Positions 1-9,411 of a stretch of DNA of 64,000 bases are shown here, in pieces. Source of the DNA: Halomonas halocynthiae DSM 14573 (GTDB lineage: Bacteria > Pseudomonadota > Gammaproteobacteria > Pseudomonadales > Halomonadaceae); the NCBI RefSeq assembly GCF_000425725.1, contig NZ_KE384441.1:215176-279175 (forward strand). Direction: 5' to 3'. Under the pieces are notes generated by a model. The model ran no database searches and was not told the origin of the DNA. It worked only from the letters and a program-made list of their open reading frames with translations. Position 1 is the first letter of the stretch, and each line of letters starts with the position of its first letter. The translations under genes and the position numbers were made by a program.

Positions 1-891
1 TATCCTGACGCGTTGGCTGACCCCGCCAAGCAGCGCAAACATGGCGCGCGCGATAGTCGCAATGAAAAAGCACGCCGTGATTTTAATAAGTTGCACAAAC
101 GTCTGAGACGGCAAGTAGGTAATGCCATCATTGATTATCAGATGATCAATGAGGGGGATCGAGTGATGGTGTGCTTATCCGGAGGCAAGGATAGCTACAC
201 CATGCTAGAGATTCTGCGCAGCCTTCAGCGCAATGCGCCCGTCAACTTTTCGTTGGTGGCGGTTAACCTGGACCAGAAGCAGCCGGGGTTTCCTGAACAC
301 GTTTTGCCCAACTACCTGGAAGGGCTGGGTGTTGAATACCATATCCTTGAGCGCGATACCTATTCGGTGGTGAAAGAGAAAACCCCCGAAGGCAAGACGA
401 CCTGTGCGCTGTGTTCGCGGCTCAGGCGTGGCTCGCTATATGGGTTTGCAGAACAGATTGGTGCTAACAAGATTGCGCTGGGGCATCATCGTGAGGACAT
501 TCTTGAAACGCTGTTTTTGAACATGTTTTTCGGCGGAAGCCTCAAGGCTATGCCGCCCAAGCTGCTATCTGATGATGGTAAAAACGTGGTGATTCGTCCA
601 CTGGCGTATTGTCGTGAGGCCGATATTATCGAGTTCTCGCAGCGTATGGCGTTCCCGATTATTCCCTGTAATTTGTGTGGTTCGCAACCCAACATGCAGC
701 GTCAGGTGATCAAGGAAATGCTTAGTGACTGGGAGCGTAATCATCCTGGGCGACTGGACAGTATGTTCAAGGCTGTAACCAATGTGGCCCCGTCGCAACT
801 GGCTGATCGCGAGCTGTTTGATTTTGCTGGCCTGGAAAACAAGCAAGCCAGCATGCGGGACAGACGAATTGATATCCAGCAGGAGTGTTGA
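1..891 (+). CDS. ttcA: tRNA 2-thiocytidine biosynthesis protein TtcA (5' end may be outside window)
   Basis: TtcA thiolates cytidine 32 of certain tRNAs using ATP and an iron-sulfur cluster. Numbering from the TTG at base 13, the PP-loop ATP motif SGGKDS is at residues 56-61. The two cysteine pairs of the family are CALC at 131-134 and CNLC at 219-222. The [11 protein letters not shown] stretch is also characteristic. The frame is open to base 1 with no stop, so the true start may be upstream or may be the TTG at 13; the sequence does not settle this. The product is otherwise full length and ends at a TGA. It is convergent with the fnr-type gene at 939-1682, with only 47 bases between the two stops. 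Confidence 0.95.
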   Translation, partial: YPDALADPAKQRKHGARDSRNEKARRDFNKLHKRLRRQVGNAIIDYQMINEGDRVMVCLSGGKDSYTMLEILRSLQRNAPVNFSLVAVNLDQKQPGFPEHVLPNYLEGLGVEYHILERDTYSVVKEKTPEGKTTCALCSRLRRGSLYGFAEQIGANKIALGHHREDILETLFLNMFFGGSLKAMPPKLLSDDGKNVVIRPLAYCREADIIEFSQRMAFPIIPCNLCGSQPNMQRQVIKEMLSDWERNHPGRLDSMFKAVTNVAPSQLADRELFDFAGLENKQASMRDRRIDIQQEC

Positions 892-938
892 GTGGTTTAG
901 CTGCTGCTTGGTGCGTTGATCATAAAAAATGATGGGCG

Positions 939-1682
939 CTAACGGCAGCTTTCCTGTTCAGCTACCTCAACCAGGGTGTCGAAGTTGAGAATGTTCACTT
1001 CGCGGCCTGACACAGAAATTAACCCCTGTTGCTGAAAGCGGCTGAGAATGCGGCTGACCGTTTCCACCGCTAGGCCTAGATAGTTGCCGATATCGGCCCG
1101 AGACATGGGGAGGCGGAAGCTGAAAGGCGAATAACCACGGCGACGAAAGCGGTCTGATAACCCAGTCAGAAAAGTGGCGAGGCGTTGGTCTGCCGTTTTG
1201 CGTGACAGCAAGCGCATCATGCGCCGATCATCGCGGATTTCCTTACTCATGCTGCGAAACAGCTGGGCTCGCAGGTCAGGAAGGTTTTCGGAGAGGCTGT
1301 CCAGACGGTCAAAAGGAATTTCACACACCGTGGTTGTTTCTAGTGCGACCACGGTACCCATATAGGCTTGCTCATCAATGCCATCCAACCCTATTAGCTC
1401 GCTGGGAAGGTAGAAGTTGGTCAACTGTTCATCGCCACAGCCTTCAGTAGTGGTCTGCTTAAGGCTGCCTGAGCGTACGGCATAAACGCTGCGGAAGCTG
1501 TCGTTCTGATGAAACAGCACCTCACCTCTTTTCAGTGGTGAACGGCGACGTATGATAGCGTCGAACTGGTCCATGTCCTCCAGCTGAAGTGCCAGCGGTA
1601 GGCACAGCGAGCTGAGGCTGCAGGTCTGGCAGCGCGTCTCTTGCAAAAGTGAGCGTCGCCAGTTGGCTGCAATATCCGACAT
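939..1682 (-). CDS. anr: Fnr/Anr-family oxygen-sensing transcriptional regulator
   Basis: Global activator of anaerobic and microaerobic genes that senses oxygen through a [4Fe-4S] cluster. Cluster ligands expected for the family are visible at Cys18, Cys21 and Cys27 plus Cys120. A cyclic-nucleotide-binding-like sensor occupies about residues 35-145. The C-terminal helix-turn-helix ends in ETVSR (207-211), the residues that in E. coli Fnr read TTGAT half-sites. A strong AAGGAGGAC ribosome binding site precedes the ATG. It sits next to a hemN-like gene and the cbb3 oxidase cluster, the usual arrangement in pseudomonads and relatives. The TTGAT-type boxes at 2843, 11749 and 40043 are its likely targets (inference). 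Anr and Fnr names are interchangeable here. Confidence 0.93.
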   Translation of the reverse strand: MSDIAANWRRSLLQETRCQTCSLSSLCLPLALQLEDMDQFDAIIRRRSPLKRGEVLFHQNDSFRSVYAVRSGSLKQTTTEGCGDEQLTNFYLPSELIGLDGIDEQAYMGTVVALETTTVCEIPFDRLDSLSENLPDLRAQLFRSMSKEIRDDRRMMRLLSRKTADQRLATFLTGLSDRFRRRGYSPFSFRLPMSRADIGNYLGLAVETVSRILSRFQQQGLISVSGREVNILNFDTLVEVAEQESCR

Positions 1683-1790
1683 GCTGTCCTCCTTAAAATT
1701 GGCTCTGGCCCTATTATGGAGGTTTCTTACAGTGGATCAAGGGAGCTTGGCTTGCCGGTTGAGTATTCTGTGTCTCGTTGGGTGTCAGCT

Positions 1791-2786
1791 CTATTGTAAA
1801 ACGCGTCCATTTGGCCCGATAGTCAGTTGCTCGCAAGTCTGCCATCGGTGCTGCTGTGCAATGGCATCCGTTAATTCGGCACCCTGGCGGGCATAGAGGC
1901 AGTGTTTCGGAATGGGGGATGTGGGGTGGTCGGCCTTTGTAGAAATGGCTTCGTAGCCAGCGTTATTGAGCACTTTTCGCGCCATCTCGTGCAGGTGGCT
2001 GGTACGGGTAGTGTTAGTCAGATGCGGTGTTAGCACGGCTTGAGCTGGAAAGCGGCTGGGATCGTAGCAAAAATCAAACAGCCTCAGACGTGAAGGGGCT
2101 AGTTCAATGAGCCGGTGTAGTGTGTTGGTGAGGCCTTGTTCGGTTTGTTCGGGTAGGCCAATCCACAGGTCTAGGCCGAGTGAGCGAAGGCCGAGGCGCT
2201 GCACTTCGTCAATTAACGGTTCCAGCAGACGGCTCGGCTGAGGGTGGCCAATACGTAACTGCACCTTAGGATCAAGCTCAATAACTCGGAAGTTGATGCG
2301 GTTCACGCTCAGTGCCTGGAGGTGACGAAGCATCAATAGGCTGGTGTCCCGAGGGGGCAGATCAATACTGAAATCGAGTTGTGTGTCGCTGATGAGTGAA
2401 AAGCTTTCGGTGATGTCATCGACAAGCAGGCTCATCTGGTCTAATGAGAGCGCTGCTGGGTTGCCACCGCTCCAGTACAGTTGCTGTATTTGACGCGCTT
2501 CACCCAACTGCAGGGCGATTTGAGACAACTGGTGAGAAAAATGCTTGAGGTAGTGTGTGATGCTTGCTCTGCTGACATTGTGATGCTGCGTTTGCATGCA
2601 ATGTAGGCAGCGGTGGTGACAAAAGGGAAACCGGAGACTGACAGAAAGGGGGCGGGTCTGTTGATGACCCGTCTTGATGGACTTGGCTAGTCGATGCTGA
2701 CTATGGCTTGAGGCGGCCTTGTCAGGCTGTGGTGATCGGGCACCGGCCGATAGCAAGTAAGGGTTGGCAGTGTGGCTGACAGGCAT
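1791..2786 (-). CDS. HemN-like radical SAM protein, short and divergent
   Basis: HemN is the oxygen-independent coproporphyrinogen III oxidase of haem synthesis, usually about 450-460 residues. This protein has 331. The radical SAM cysteine signature CxxxCxxC is intact (CHHRC-LH-C, near residue 56). The usual GGGTPT is changed to SGGNPA, the substrate-region motif around SMGVQDF is not recognisable, and the C-terminal HemN_C domain is absent: the protein stops soon after a stretch matching the first two thirds of HemN. The start is supported by GGAG eight to ten bases upstream. Its place between the Fnr-type regulator and the cco cluster is where hemN normally lies. It could be a decayed hemN or a repurposed paralogue; a full HemN elsewhere in the genome would be expected. 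Confidence 0.75.
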   Translation of the reverse strand: MPVSHTANPYLLSAGARSPQPDKAASSHSQHRLAKSIKTGHQQTRPLSVSLRFPFCHHRCLHCMQTQHHNVSRASITHYLKHFSHQLSQIALQLGEARQIQQLYWSGGNPAALSLDQMSLLVDDITESFSLISDTQLDFSIDLPPRDTSLLMLRHLQALSVNRINFRVIELDPKVQLRIGHPQPSRLLEPLIDEVQRLGLRSLGLDLWIGLPEQTEQGLTNTLHRLIELAPSRLRLFDFCYDPSRFPAQAVLTPHLTNTTRTSHLHEMARKVLNNAGYEAISTKADHPTSPIPKHCLYARQGAELTDAIAQQHRWQTCEQLTIGPNGRVLQ

Positions 2787-2842
2787 TCCCAGGCTCCAGA
2801 ACAGGCTGTTCGGCCATGGTAATCCTTCTCAAAATACCTGAG

Positions 2843-2856
2843 TTGAGCTAAGTCAA
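2843..2856 (-). promoter_or_regulatory. Fnr/Anr-type box upstream of the hemN-like gene
   Basis: TTGAG-CTAA-GTCAA matches the Fnr/Anr consensus TTGAT-N4-ATCAA at 8 of 10 positions and is itself nearly symmetric. It lies 57 bases upstream of the hemN-like start, a normal activator distance. hemN genes are known Anr/Fnr targets. The assignment is from sequence and position only. Confidence 0.55.
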
Positions 2857-2871
2857 TTGGTTGGCAGACGG

Positions 2872-3570
2872 TTAGCCATGATGACCGATTGTTAACACGG
2901 CCCATAACTGCCACAGCGCGAAACCGATAATGGTTAGGGCGGCGATCCAGCGTGTTGCTCGGTGGCGCATTAAGAGGGTCAGCTGGCGTGCAGCAAAGCC
3001 AGTGGCTAGCAGCGCGGGTAAGGTACCTAAGCCAAAAGCCCCCATTAGCATGGCTCCCTCTAAGGGGGTGCCGATGGCGAGACTCCAGCTCAGCATGGAA
3101 TAGACCAAGCCGCAGGGCAGCCAGCCCCAGACACTACCCATCAGAATCGCCTTAGGAATACTGACCACCGGCATCAGGCGGCGGCCAACAGGTTCCAGGT
3201 AGCGCCACAGATAGCGTCCCAGGGCCTCAACGCGAGTTAAGCCTTTCCACCAGTCGGCAATATACAGCGCCATCATAATCATCATGGCTGCAGCCAGTAG
3301 CTGCAATGCCAAGCGAGCCCCCGGCGCTACGCCAATCAGTGTGCCGAGAAACGCCACTAGGGTGCCGGCCACCATATAACTGGCAATACGGCCTAAGTTA
3401 TAGCCTAGCAATAAGCCGGTCATGCGCGCTGGGTTACGCATGCTGGGTGGTACCGCCATGCTTAGTGCGCCCATAATGCCGCCGCACATACCAATACAAT
3501 GAGCCCCGCCGAGTAGGCCAAAAATAAAAGCAGCCAGTAGCGGAGGAAGATTGAGTCCAGTGGGGTCCAT
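2872..3570 (-). CDS. UreH/TauE-SafE-like membrane protein of the cco cluster
   Basis: A 232-residue polytopic membrane protein with about six hydrophobic segments and the cysteine-containing first-helix motif GGAHCIGMCGG near residues 20-31. A second conserved WGWLPCGLVYS motif lies around residue 150. This is the pattern of the sulfite-exporter/UreH-like family (COG2836), members of which are often found at the end of cbb3 oxidase assembly operons. The cysteines suggest handling of a soft metal such as copper, or thiol chemistry, but that is inference. Its first codon overlaps the end of ccoS, so it is probably the last gene of the ccoGHIS transcript. Confidence 0.8.
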   Translation of the reverse strand: MDPTGLNLPPLLAAFIFGLLGGAHCIGMCGGIMGALSMAVPPSMRNPARMTGLLLGYNLGRIASYMVAGTLVAFLGTLIGVAPGARLALQLLAAAMMIMMALYIADWWKGLTRVEALGRYLWRYLEPVGRRLMPVVSIPKAILMGSVWGWLPCGLVYSMLSWSLAIGTPLEGAMLMGAFGLGTLPALLATGFAARQLTLLMRHRATRWIAALTIIGFALWQLWAVLTIGHHG

Positions 3571-3827
3571 CAGCTGTGTTTGTCCTTGGATGCTGGGTTT
3601 TCAGACGGCCGAATGGGTGGCTCGTCTGAGTTGTCAGGCTCAGCGTTTGCTGGGTTTTGGCTGCGTTGATCTATCGGAAGATCGTTTTCGTCGTCATCGA
3701 AGAGGATTCGATAGGCTGGGCCCTCTAGGTCATCAAACTGATCGTTTCTGACGGCCCAGAAAAATGCCCATACAGCGAATGCCAGCAGGATTAGCGTTAG
3801 AGGAATCAAGAAAAAAAGGACAGTCAT
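3570..3827 (-). CDS. ccoS: cbb3 oxidase maturation protein CcoS
   Basis: A small assembly factor needed for cofactor insertion into cbb3 oxidase. It is 85 residues with one N-terminal membrane segment (about residues 2-24), then the family motif WAVRNDQFDDLEGPAYRIL and an acidic, disordered tail. I chose the ATG at 3827 rather than a longer frame upstream, because it creates the classical 4-base ATGA overlap with the ccoI stop and begins exactly at the membrane segment. Translation is therefore likely coupled to ccoI. Confidence 0.93.
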   Translation of the reverse strand: MTVLFFLIPLTLILLAFAVWAFFWAVRNDQFDDLEGPAYRILFDDDENDLPIDQRSQNPANAEPDNSDEPPIRPSENPASKDKHS

Positions 3828-6331
3828 GTGCTGGAGGTCTCCGAGAGCAATGCCACTTCCTTTGGCAGTGGGGTGTGACGGCTCAGGCGTAGGGCATTGG
3901 TGACCACAACAAGTGAGCTTGCCGACATGCCGATAGCGGCAATCCAAGGGGTTACAAACCCCATCATGGCCAGGGGCAGGGCAGCAACATTATAAACCAG
4001 CGCCCAGGTAAGGTTTTGCGTGACGATGCGGCGCGTAGCGCGACTGACCACAATAGCGTCGACGATGCGCATGAGACGAGGGCCTAACAGGACCGCATCG
4101 GCGCGAGTGCGTGCCAGATCAGTGGCGCTATTCATGGCAATTGCCACATCCGCCCCCGCGAGTACCGGAATGTCGTTGATACCATCACCCACCATGGCTA
4201 CGCGCAGGCCGTCGGACTGTCGTTGCCGAAGGTACTCAAGCTTACCCTCTGGGCTGACTCCGCCTTGCCAGTGAGTGATGTTTAATTTGTCGGCCATGGA
4301 CTGGGTGGCCGCGTCGGTATCGCCTGATAGTAGCTCAACGCCGAGACCTAAGGCATCGAGGGCGGCAACGGTTTGGGCGGCGTCTTCGCGTAGTTGATCG
4401 TTGAGCCGGAACCAGGCGCGGGGTTGACCCTCTTCACTTAACAGCAGCCATTGTCCGCTGTCGGGTGCTGTTAGAGCATGCTCAGGTGCGGAAAATTCTG
4501 GTTTACCTAGCCGCCACTGGTGATTGAGTAACCGTCCTTCTAGTCCTTGGCCGGGGTGGTTAATGATCGTGTCGGCGTTCAGGCTATAGTCGCGCCACGG
4601 GGTAAAGGCGCGTGCGATAGGGTGTTCTGACTGGGTTTCTAAGGCTGCTGCGATGCGTGTGAGCTGCACTTTATCAAAAACGCTGTCAGTGCTGGTCCTT
4701 TGAGTGGTTTTATCGTGTGGTCTGGCGGGCTGAACATCAACCAGTGTCATTTTGCCAGCGGTTAGTGTGCCGGTTTTATCAAATATTACGCGATCCAGCT
4801 GTGCCAGCGTTTCCAGAGCATCTGCGCGAGTAATCAAGACACCGCGGCGGCGTAATTGGCCATGGGCTGCCGTTAGTGCCGTGGGCGTGGCGAGAGCCAG
4901 TGCGCAAGGGCAGGTGATGACCAACACCGATAGCGTTACCCAAAAAGCACGTTGTGGGTCAATAAACCACCAGGCAACGCCGACGACGATCGACAGAATC
5001 AACACCTGAAGTACGAAATGGTGTGCCAGACGGGCGGTATTTTCAGCGATTTTTGGGCGATGAGCAAAAGCCCGGTCGGTTAGATCGAGAATGCTGGCCG
5101 CTCGAGCATCTTTGCCAGCGCGGGTCACCCTAACGACCAGCGGGCTGGTGATGTTCTGGCTACCGCCCGTCACGTTATCGCCGGGGCCGCGGCTGACGGG
5201 AAGGTACTCGCCGTTGAGCATAGATTCGTCAAGGCGTGATTCGCCCGTTTCAATAATGCCGTCGGCTGGTACACCGTGGCCCGGCTTGACGAGCACCCGG
5301 TCACCTTCGTGCAGCTCATTTGCGGGAAGAATGCGCTCTTGTTCGTTGTCGTCCAAGCGAGTTGCCGAGAGCGGTAGCACTTGAGCGAGTGCATTGCCGA
5401 TGCGGCCACTGTGTCGCCGTGCGCGCATTTCCACATAACGGCCAAAGAGTAAGAAAAATGTGAACATGACGACGGAATCAAAGTAGATATCGCCGCCGAA
5501 CAGTACGCCCCAGGCGCTGGCAAGGTAGGCTGAGCCGATGGCCAGCGAGACCGGAACATCCATGCCTAGCTGGCGGCTGCGAATATCGCGTAGCGCGCCG
5601 ACAAAAAAAGGCTGAGCTGAAAACAGGACGACAGGCGTCGTCAGGGCGAAGGACAGCCATAGAAACAGGGCGCTGAAATCGGCGCTGATGCTGCCTTCGT
5701 TGGCAAAGTAATGTGGAATCGAAAACATCATTACCTGCATCATGCCAACAGCGGCGACGATCAGGCGGCGAATGCTCATGCGTTCTTCGTGCTGCAGGCG
5801 AATCTGAGCGGCATCCGGCTCATAGGGTTGAGAGGGGTAGCCGATGGCCGCTAGCTCCGCCAAAATTCGTGAAAGCGGTAAGCGCTCAGGGTCCCAAGCG
5901 ACGTGCAAGCGGTGGTGGCTGAGGTTGATTGCACTGGAAAGAATGCCTGGCATGGCATTAAGACGGTGCTCAATCAGCCAGGCGCAGGCGGCGCAGGTGA
6001 TGCCTTCCACCGCCAAGGTAACGCTAATGCCGTTTCCGTCGGGTTCGTGACGGATAAAGCGTTGCTGTAGCCCGGCATCATCGAAAATGGCCCAGGTATC
6101 TGCGTGAATCTGATGCTCATCTGGCCGCTCGGGTAATTCGGTGCGGTAGCGGTAATAGCTTTCTAGCCCGCCATTGAGGATGGCGTGGGCTACGGCTTCA
6201 CAGCCAGGACAGCACAGGGGGTGCTCAACGTCGTCGAGACGAAGGCTCCACGGGGCGCCTTTGGGCACTCGGCTGCCACAGTGGTAGCAGTCGAGCGCCT
6301 TGGCTGGGGCTTGGTCAGTTGCTGCGGTCAT
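3824..6331 (-). CDS. ccoI: copper-exporting P1B-type ATPase CcoI (FixI)
   Basis: An inner-membrane copper-translocating ATPase that supplies copper for the CcoN active site. It has 835 residues. The N-terminal extension has extra cysteines (C15, C18, C40, C41, C44), followed by a heavy-metal-associated domain with CAAC at 113-116. The membrane metal site CPC is at 474-476, the phosphorylation motif DKTGT begins at Asp518, and the hinge motif GDGIND is at 715-720. These define the CcoI/FixI subgroup. It is nine bases from ccoH and overlaps ccoS, so it is part of the ccoGHIS operon. Confidence 0.96.
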   Translation of the reverse strand: MTAATDQAPAKALDCYHCGSRVPKGAPWSLRLDDVEHPLCCPGCEAVAHAILNGGLESYYRYRTELPERPDEHQIHADTWAIFDDAGLQQRFIRHEPDGNGISVTLAVEGITCAACAWLIEHRLNAMPGILSSAINLSHHRLHVAWDPERLPLSRILAELAAIGYPSQPYEPDAAQIRLQHEERMSIRRLIVAAVGMMQVMMFSIPHYFANEGSISADFSALFLWLSFALTTPVVLFSAQPFFVGALRDIRSRQLGMDVPVSLAIGSAYLASAWGVLFGGDIYFDSVVMFTFFLLFGRYVEMRARRHSGRIGNALAQVLPLSATRLDDNEQERILPANELHEGDRVLVKPGHGVPADGIIETGESRLDESMLNGEYLPVSRGPGDNVTGGSQNITSPLVVRVTRAGKDARAASILDLTDRAFAHRPKIAENTARLAHHFVLQVLILSIVVGVAWWFIDPQRAFWVTLSVLVITCPCALALATPTALTAAHGQLRRRGVLITRADALETLAQLDRVIFDKTGTLTAGKMTLVDVQPARPHDKTTQRTSTDSVFDKVQLTRIAAALETQSEHPIARAFTPWRDYSLNADTIINHPGQGLEGRLLNHQWRLGKPEFSAPEHALTAPDSGQWLLLSEEGQPRAWFRLNDQLREDAAQTVAALDALGLGVELLSGDTDAATQSMADKLNITHWQGGVSPEGKLEYLRQRQSDGLRVAMVGDGINDIPVLAGADVAIAMNSATDLARTRADAVLLGPRLMRIVDAIVVSRATRRIVTQNLTWALVYNVAALPLAMMGFVTPWIAAIGMSASSLVVVTNALRLSRHTPLPKEVALLSETSST

Positions 6332-6340
6332 TGATGCCGC

Positions 6341-6850
6341 TCAAATACCCGGTGTCAGAGAGATAGTGTCAGACGTAGGGAAGGTGGCCTCGCCCGTAAG
6401 GCGCCATTCACTGTCGTTGCCTGTTTCTGGTTGCAGGTGCAGATACCAGCGATAGCGCAAGGGGGCGTCAATCGATGTGATATAGCGGCCTTCACGGACA
6501 TGCTCTAGGACCAGCGTTTGATCGCGGTCATCGTCGGTAGGGAAAATCAAATCCAGAACGAGCTGATCTGGGCGACGTTCGCCGGCCAGGTCAATCACGA
6601 TGTCACCGGTTTGCGGATCAGCAAGTAGACTCGCTTGAAGACCTAAGCTTTGGGCATGCTTCTGCTTGGCCAGCTGGGAGTTAATGGCCAGTCCGTCCTT
6701 GTAATAATCCTCTGCGATACTGCCATCATAATAGCGGATCGAGAAGAATAGGAACGTCAGGCTGAACATCACGGATGCTGCCAATAACGAGATCAGAAAC
6801 CATGGCCAGAACTCTTTGTACCACGGCCTGACTTGTGTATTTTTTTCCAT
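6341..6850 (-). CDS. ccoH: cbb3 oxidase assembly protein CcoH (FixH)
   Basis: An assembly partner of CcoI and of the oxidase complex. It has 169 residues with one membrane segment (about 15-38) followed by the family stretch RYYDGSIAEDYYKDGLAINSQL and a periplasmic beta-rich domain. The start codon overlaps the ccoG stop by one base (TAATG), indicating translational coupling. The position between ccoG and ccoI is the standard order. Confidence 0.92.
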   Translation of the reverse strand: MEKNTQVRPWYKEFWPWFLISLLAASVMFSLTFLFFSIRYYDGSIAEDYYKDGLAINSQLAKQKHAQSLGLQASLLADPQTGDIVIDLAGERRPDQLVLDLIFPTDDDRDQTLVLEHVREGRYITSIDAPLRYRWYLHLQPETGNDSEWRLTGEATFPTSDTISLTPGI

Positions 6851-8283
6851 TAGCGGGTGCCTCCCAGGAAGCGACTGTCGCGCTCAAGATAGATGTCGCC
6901 ATTGGTGGCTTCAATGTGCAGGATGATGCCATGGCTGGGCTGGGTGATGCTTTCAGCTGGCGCTTTGGCCTCGATAACCATTTGGCGAGAAGCACCAGCA
7001 GGTACGTTAACTTCGCTGGTATCTAGTGTGATACCCGGTAAGCCAGAGGCTGATAACTGGTAGGTATGGTCACTCTGGTCGAGGTTGCGCACCACTACCG
7101 TATAGGTGTTGATGATCTCTCCGCTGGCGTTAGCACGATAGAGCTGGTTGCGGTCACGCTCAACGTCAAAACCGACAGCACTGCGGTCAGCAACAGCCCA
7201 GAAGAACAGTCCGATCGTGATCAGCAGGGCCACTAAGTAGCCGATGAGTCGGGGCCTGAAAATATGCGTCGGTTTACCTTCCAGAGCATTTTCCGTGGTA
7301 TAGCGAATCAAGCCGCGCGGGTAGCCCATTTTATCCATAACGCTGTCACAGGCGTCGATACAAGCCGCACATGTGATGCATTCGTACTGCAGCCCGTCGC
7401 GAATGTCGATGCCGGTAGGGCAAACCTGAACGCATAAGTCGCAGTCGATGCAGTCTCCCAGTCCTGCGGCTTGTAGTTCTGCATGAGGCAGGTTTTTCTT
7501 GCGTCGTCCCCGAGGCTCACCACGCTGGGTGTCATAAGAGACAATTAGGGTGTCGCGGTCGAACATTACGCTTTGGAAGCGGGCATACGGGCACATGTAA
7601 ATGCACACCTGCTCGCGCAACCAGCCAGCGTTGAGGTAGGTAAATAGGGTAAAGAAACCCACCCAAAAATAGGACCAGCCGCTTGCCTGCAGCACGGGCA
7701 GGTCTAATATCAGACTCCGGATCGGGGTGAAATATCCAACGAAGGTGATGCCGGTAGCGACAGCAATCAGTAGCCACAGACTGTGCTTGAGTGTTTTTCG
7801 ACTCAGTTTATCGGCGTCCAGCTTACGCTTATCGAGTTTGATGCGGCGGTTGCGTGGCCCCTCGATACGATGCTCAAGCCAGATAAAAAGGAACGTCCAG
7901 ACGCTCTGGGGGCATGTGTAGCCGCACCATACGCGACCAGCGAAAACAGTAATGAAAAACAAGCCAAAGGCACAAATGATTAACAGCCAGGACAACAGCA
8001 TGAACTCTTGGGGGTAGAACGTCGCGCTGAAAATGTGGAACTCACGGCCTGGAAAATTGAACCAGATAGCAGGCCGGTCTCCCCAGGGAATCCAAGGCAA
8101 CACAAAGAAGCCCAGCATTAGTATCCAGTTCGAAGCGCGCCGGACGCGCTGAAACAGCCCTTTTATTTCGCGCACATAAATATGTTTGCGGTTGGCATAC
8201 ATTTCTTGGGTGACTGTTTCGTCAGAAGGGTACTGCTTTACCGGATCTGGAGTGACATCTTGTGTCGGAATCTTATTGCTCAT
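6850..8283 (-). CDS. ccoG: cbb3 oxidase accessory ferredoxin-type protein CcoG (RdxA)
   Basis: A membrane cupric reductase/assembly factor for cbb3 oxidase. It has 477 residues with about five membrane segments in the first 210 residues, including the GYTCPQSVWTF motif. Two 4Fe-4S ferredoxin motifs follow (CIDCDLCVQVCP and CITCAACIDAC), and the periplasmic C-terminal domain is immunoglobulin-like. It is the first gene of the ccoGHIS group and is separated from ccoP by a hairpin terminator at 8395-8428, so it may have its own promoter in the 190-base gap. Confidence 0.95.
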   Translation of the reverse strand: MSNKIPTQDVTPDPVKQYPSDETVTQEMYANRKHIYVREIKGLFQRVRRASNWILMLGFFVLPWIPWGDRPAIWFNFPGREFHIFSATFYPQEFMLLSWLLIICAFGLFFITVFAGRVWCGYTCPQSVWTFLFIWLEHRIEGPRNRRIKLDKRKLDADKLSRKTLKHSLWLLIAVATGITFVGYFTPIRSLILDLPVLQASGWSYFWVGFFTLFTYLNAGWLREQVCIYMCPYARFQSVMFDRDTLIVSYDTQRGEPRGRRKKNLPHAELQAAGLGDCIDCDLCVQVCPTGIDIRDGLQYECITCAACIDACDSVMDKMGYPRGLIRYTTENALEGKPTHIFRPRLIGYLVALLITIGLFFWAVADRSAVGFDVERDRNQLYRANASGEIINTYTVVVRNLDQSDHTYQLSASGLPGITLDTSEVNVPAGASRQMVIEAKAPAESITQPSHGIILHIEATNGDIYLERDSRFLGGTR

Positions 8284-8394
8284 GGCAGTCTCACGGCAGA
8301 CAACAGGTCAAGTTTGGCAGGGTCTGATGCCCTGTCTTAAGATGTTGTGAGCATTGTACTGGTTTATGCAGTGTAACGAGCGTTGTAGTTAACG

Positions 8395-8428
8395 AAAAAG
8401 GGTGCGACCGCTGGCCACACCCTTTTTT
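8395..8428 (-). terminator. Rho-independent terminator after ccoNOQP
   Basis: A 10-base stem (AAAAAGGGTG pairing with CACCCTTTTT) around a 13-base loop, with T runs on both strands. It lies 50 bases past the ccoP stop, which fits the end of the oxidase structural operon. Read-through into ccoG is still possible. Confidence 0.75.
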
Positions 8429-8478
8429 TACTTTCGCCGTAGTTTCAGCGTAATGGGCTATAGCCCTGTGACTCAGTG

Positions 8479-9411
8479 TCAGTCATCTTTCTGGCTGAGG
8501 CTGTAGATGTAAGCAGCGACCAAGTGAACTTTATCCTCACCAATGTAGGCCGCCTGAGCTGGCATGTGTCCGTTACGCCCATTGCGGAGCGTTTCACGGA
8601 TAGAGTCAGCCAGTTCCTGGCCTGGTCTGTGGTATAGCCAAACATCGTTGGTCAGGTTAGGAGCACCGAGCGCCGGGTTGCCGGTGCCATCAGGCATATG
8701 GCAAGCGGCACATACAGAGCCGAATAGTTGAGCGCCTTCTGCAGCCTGGGCTTCGTTAGCTTCATGACCCGATAGCGATAAGACATGCTGGGTCAGGTTT
8801 TCGATGTTGTTTTCACCCAGCTGCTGCCAGGAGGGCATCAGGCCATTGCGACCATTGTTGATGGTCATGGTGATGTTTTCAGGTGAGCCGCCGTATAGCC
8901 AGTCATTGTCAGCTAGGTTGGGGAACCCATAGCCACCCTGAGCATTGGAGCCGTGGCAGACCGCGCAGTTATTCAGGAAAATACGCTCAGCAACTTGCAT
9001 GGCTTCGGCATCTTCAGCCAGCTCAGGAATTGGTACTTCCTGATACTGTTTGAAAATGGGGGCGAAGTGCTCGTCAGCGTATGCGACTTCCTGCTCATAC
9101 TGTTCGACCTGGGTCCAGCGCAGCACGCCGGTATAGTTGCCAAGGCCGGGGTAGAGGACCAGGTAACCCAAGGCGAAAATGACGGTGCCGACATACAGGT
9201 AAAACCACCAGCGTGGCAGCGGGTTGTCATATTCTTCAATGCCATCGGCAGCGTGGCCGGTAGTCTCGACATTCCCTTGAGCGTCTGGTGTTTTGTCAGT
9301 TTTTCGGTTGGCATAAAGTAGCCATGCGCTGATGGCAATGGTGCCTAGCGTAATGACAATGATCCAGAGGCTCCAGAAACCGGATAAGGAGTCATCCCAG
9401 AAGTTGTTCAT
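8479..9411 (-). CDS. ccoP: cytochrome c oxidase cbb3 subunit III, dihaem CcoP
   Basis: A membrane-anchored dihaem cytochrome c that passes electrons to CcoO/CcoN. It has 310 residues with two hydrophobic segments near residues 12-34 and 66-87 and two class I haem sites, CAVCH at 149-153 and CAACH at 234-238. Each haem site is followed by a distal methionine region (LMPSW and HMPAQ). The start overlaps the ccoQ stop by four bases. Confidence 0.97.
   Translation of the reverse strand: MNNFWDDSLSGFWSLWIIVITLGTIAISAWLLYANRKTDKTPDAQGNVETTGHAADGIEEYDNPLPRWWFYLYVGTVIFALGYLVLYPGLGNYTGVLRWTQVEQYEQEVAYADEHFAPIFKQYQEVPIPELAEDAEAMQVAERIFLNNCAVCHGSNAQGGYGFPNLADNDWLYGGSPENITMTINNGRNGLMPSWQQLGENNIENLTQHVLSLSGHEANEAQAAEGAQLFGSVCAACHMPDGTGNPALGAPNLTNDVWLYHRPGQELADSIRETLRNGRNGHMPAQAAYIGEDKVHLVAAYIYSLSQKDD

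Noticed and set aside
1726-1745. A TTGAT half-site upstream of the anr-type gene as an autoregulatory Fnr box.
   Set aside because: Read on the minus strand the second half is TGTAA, only two of five matches to ATCAA, too weak to claim.
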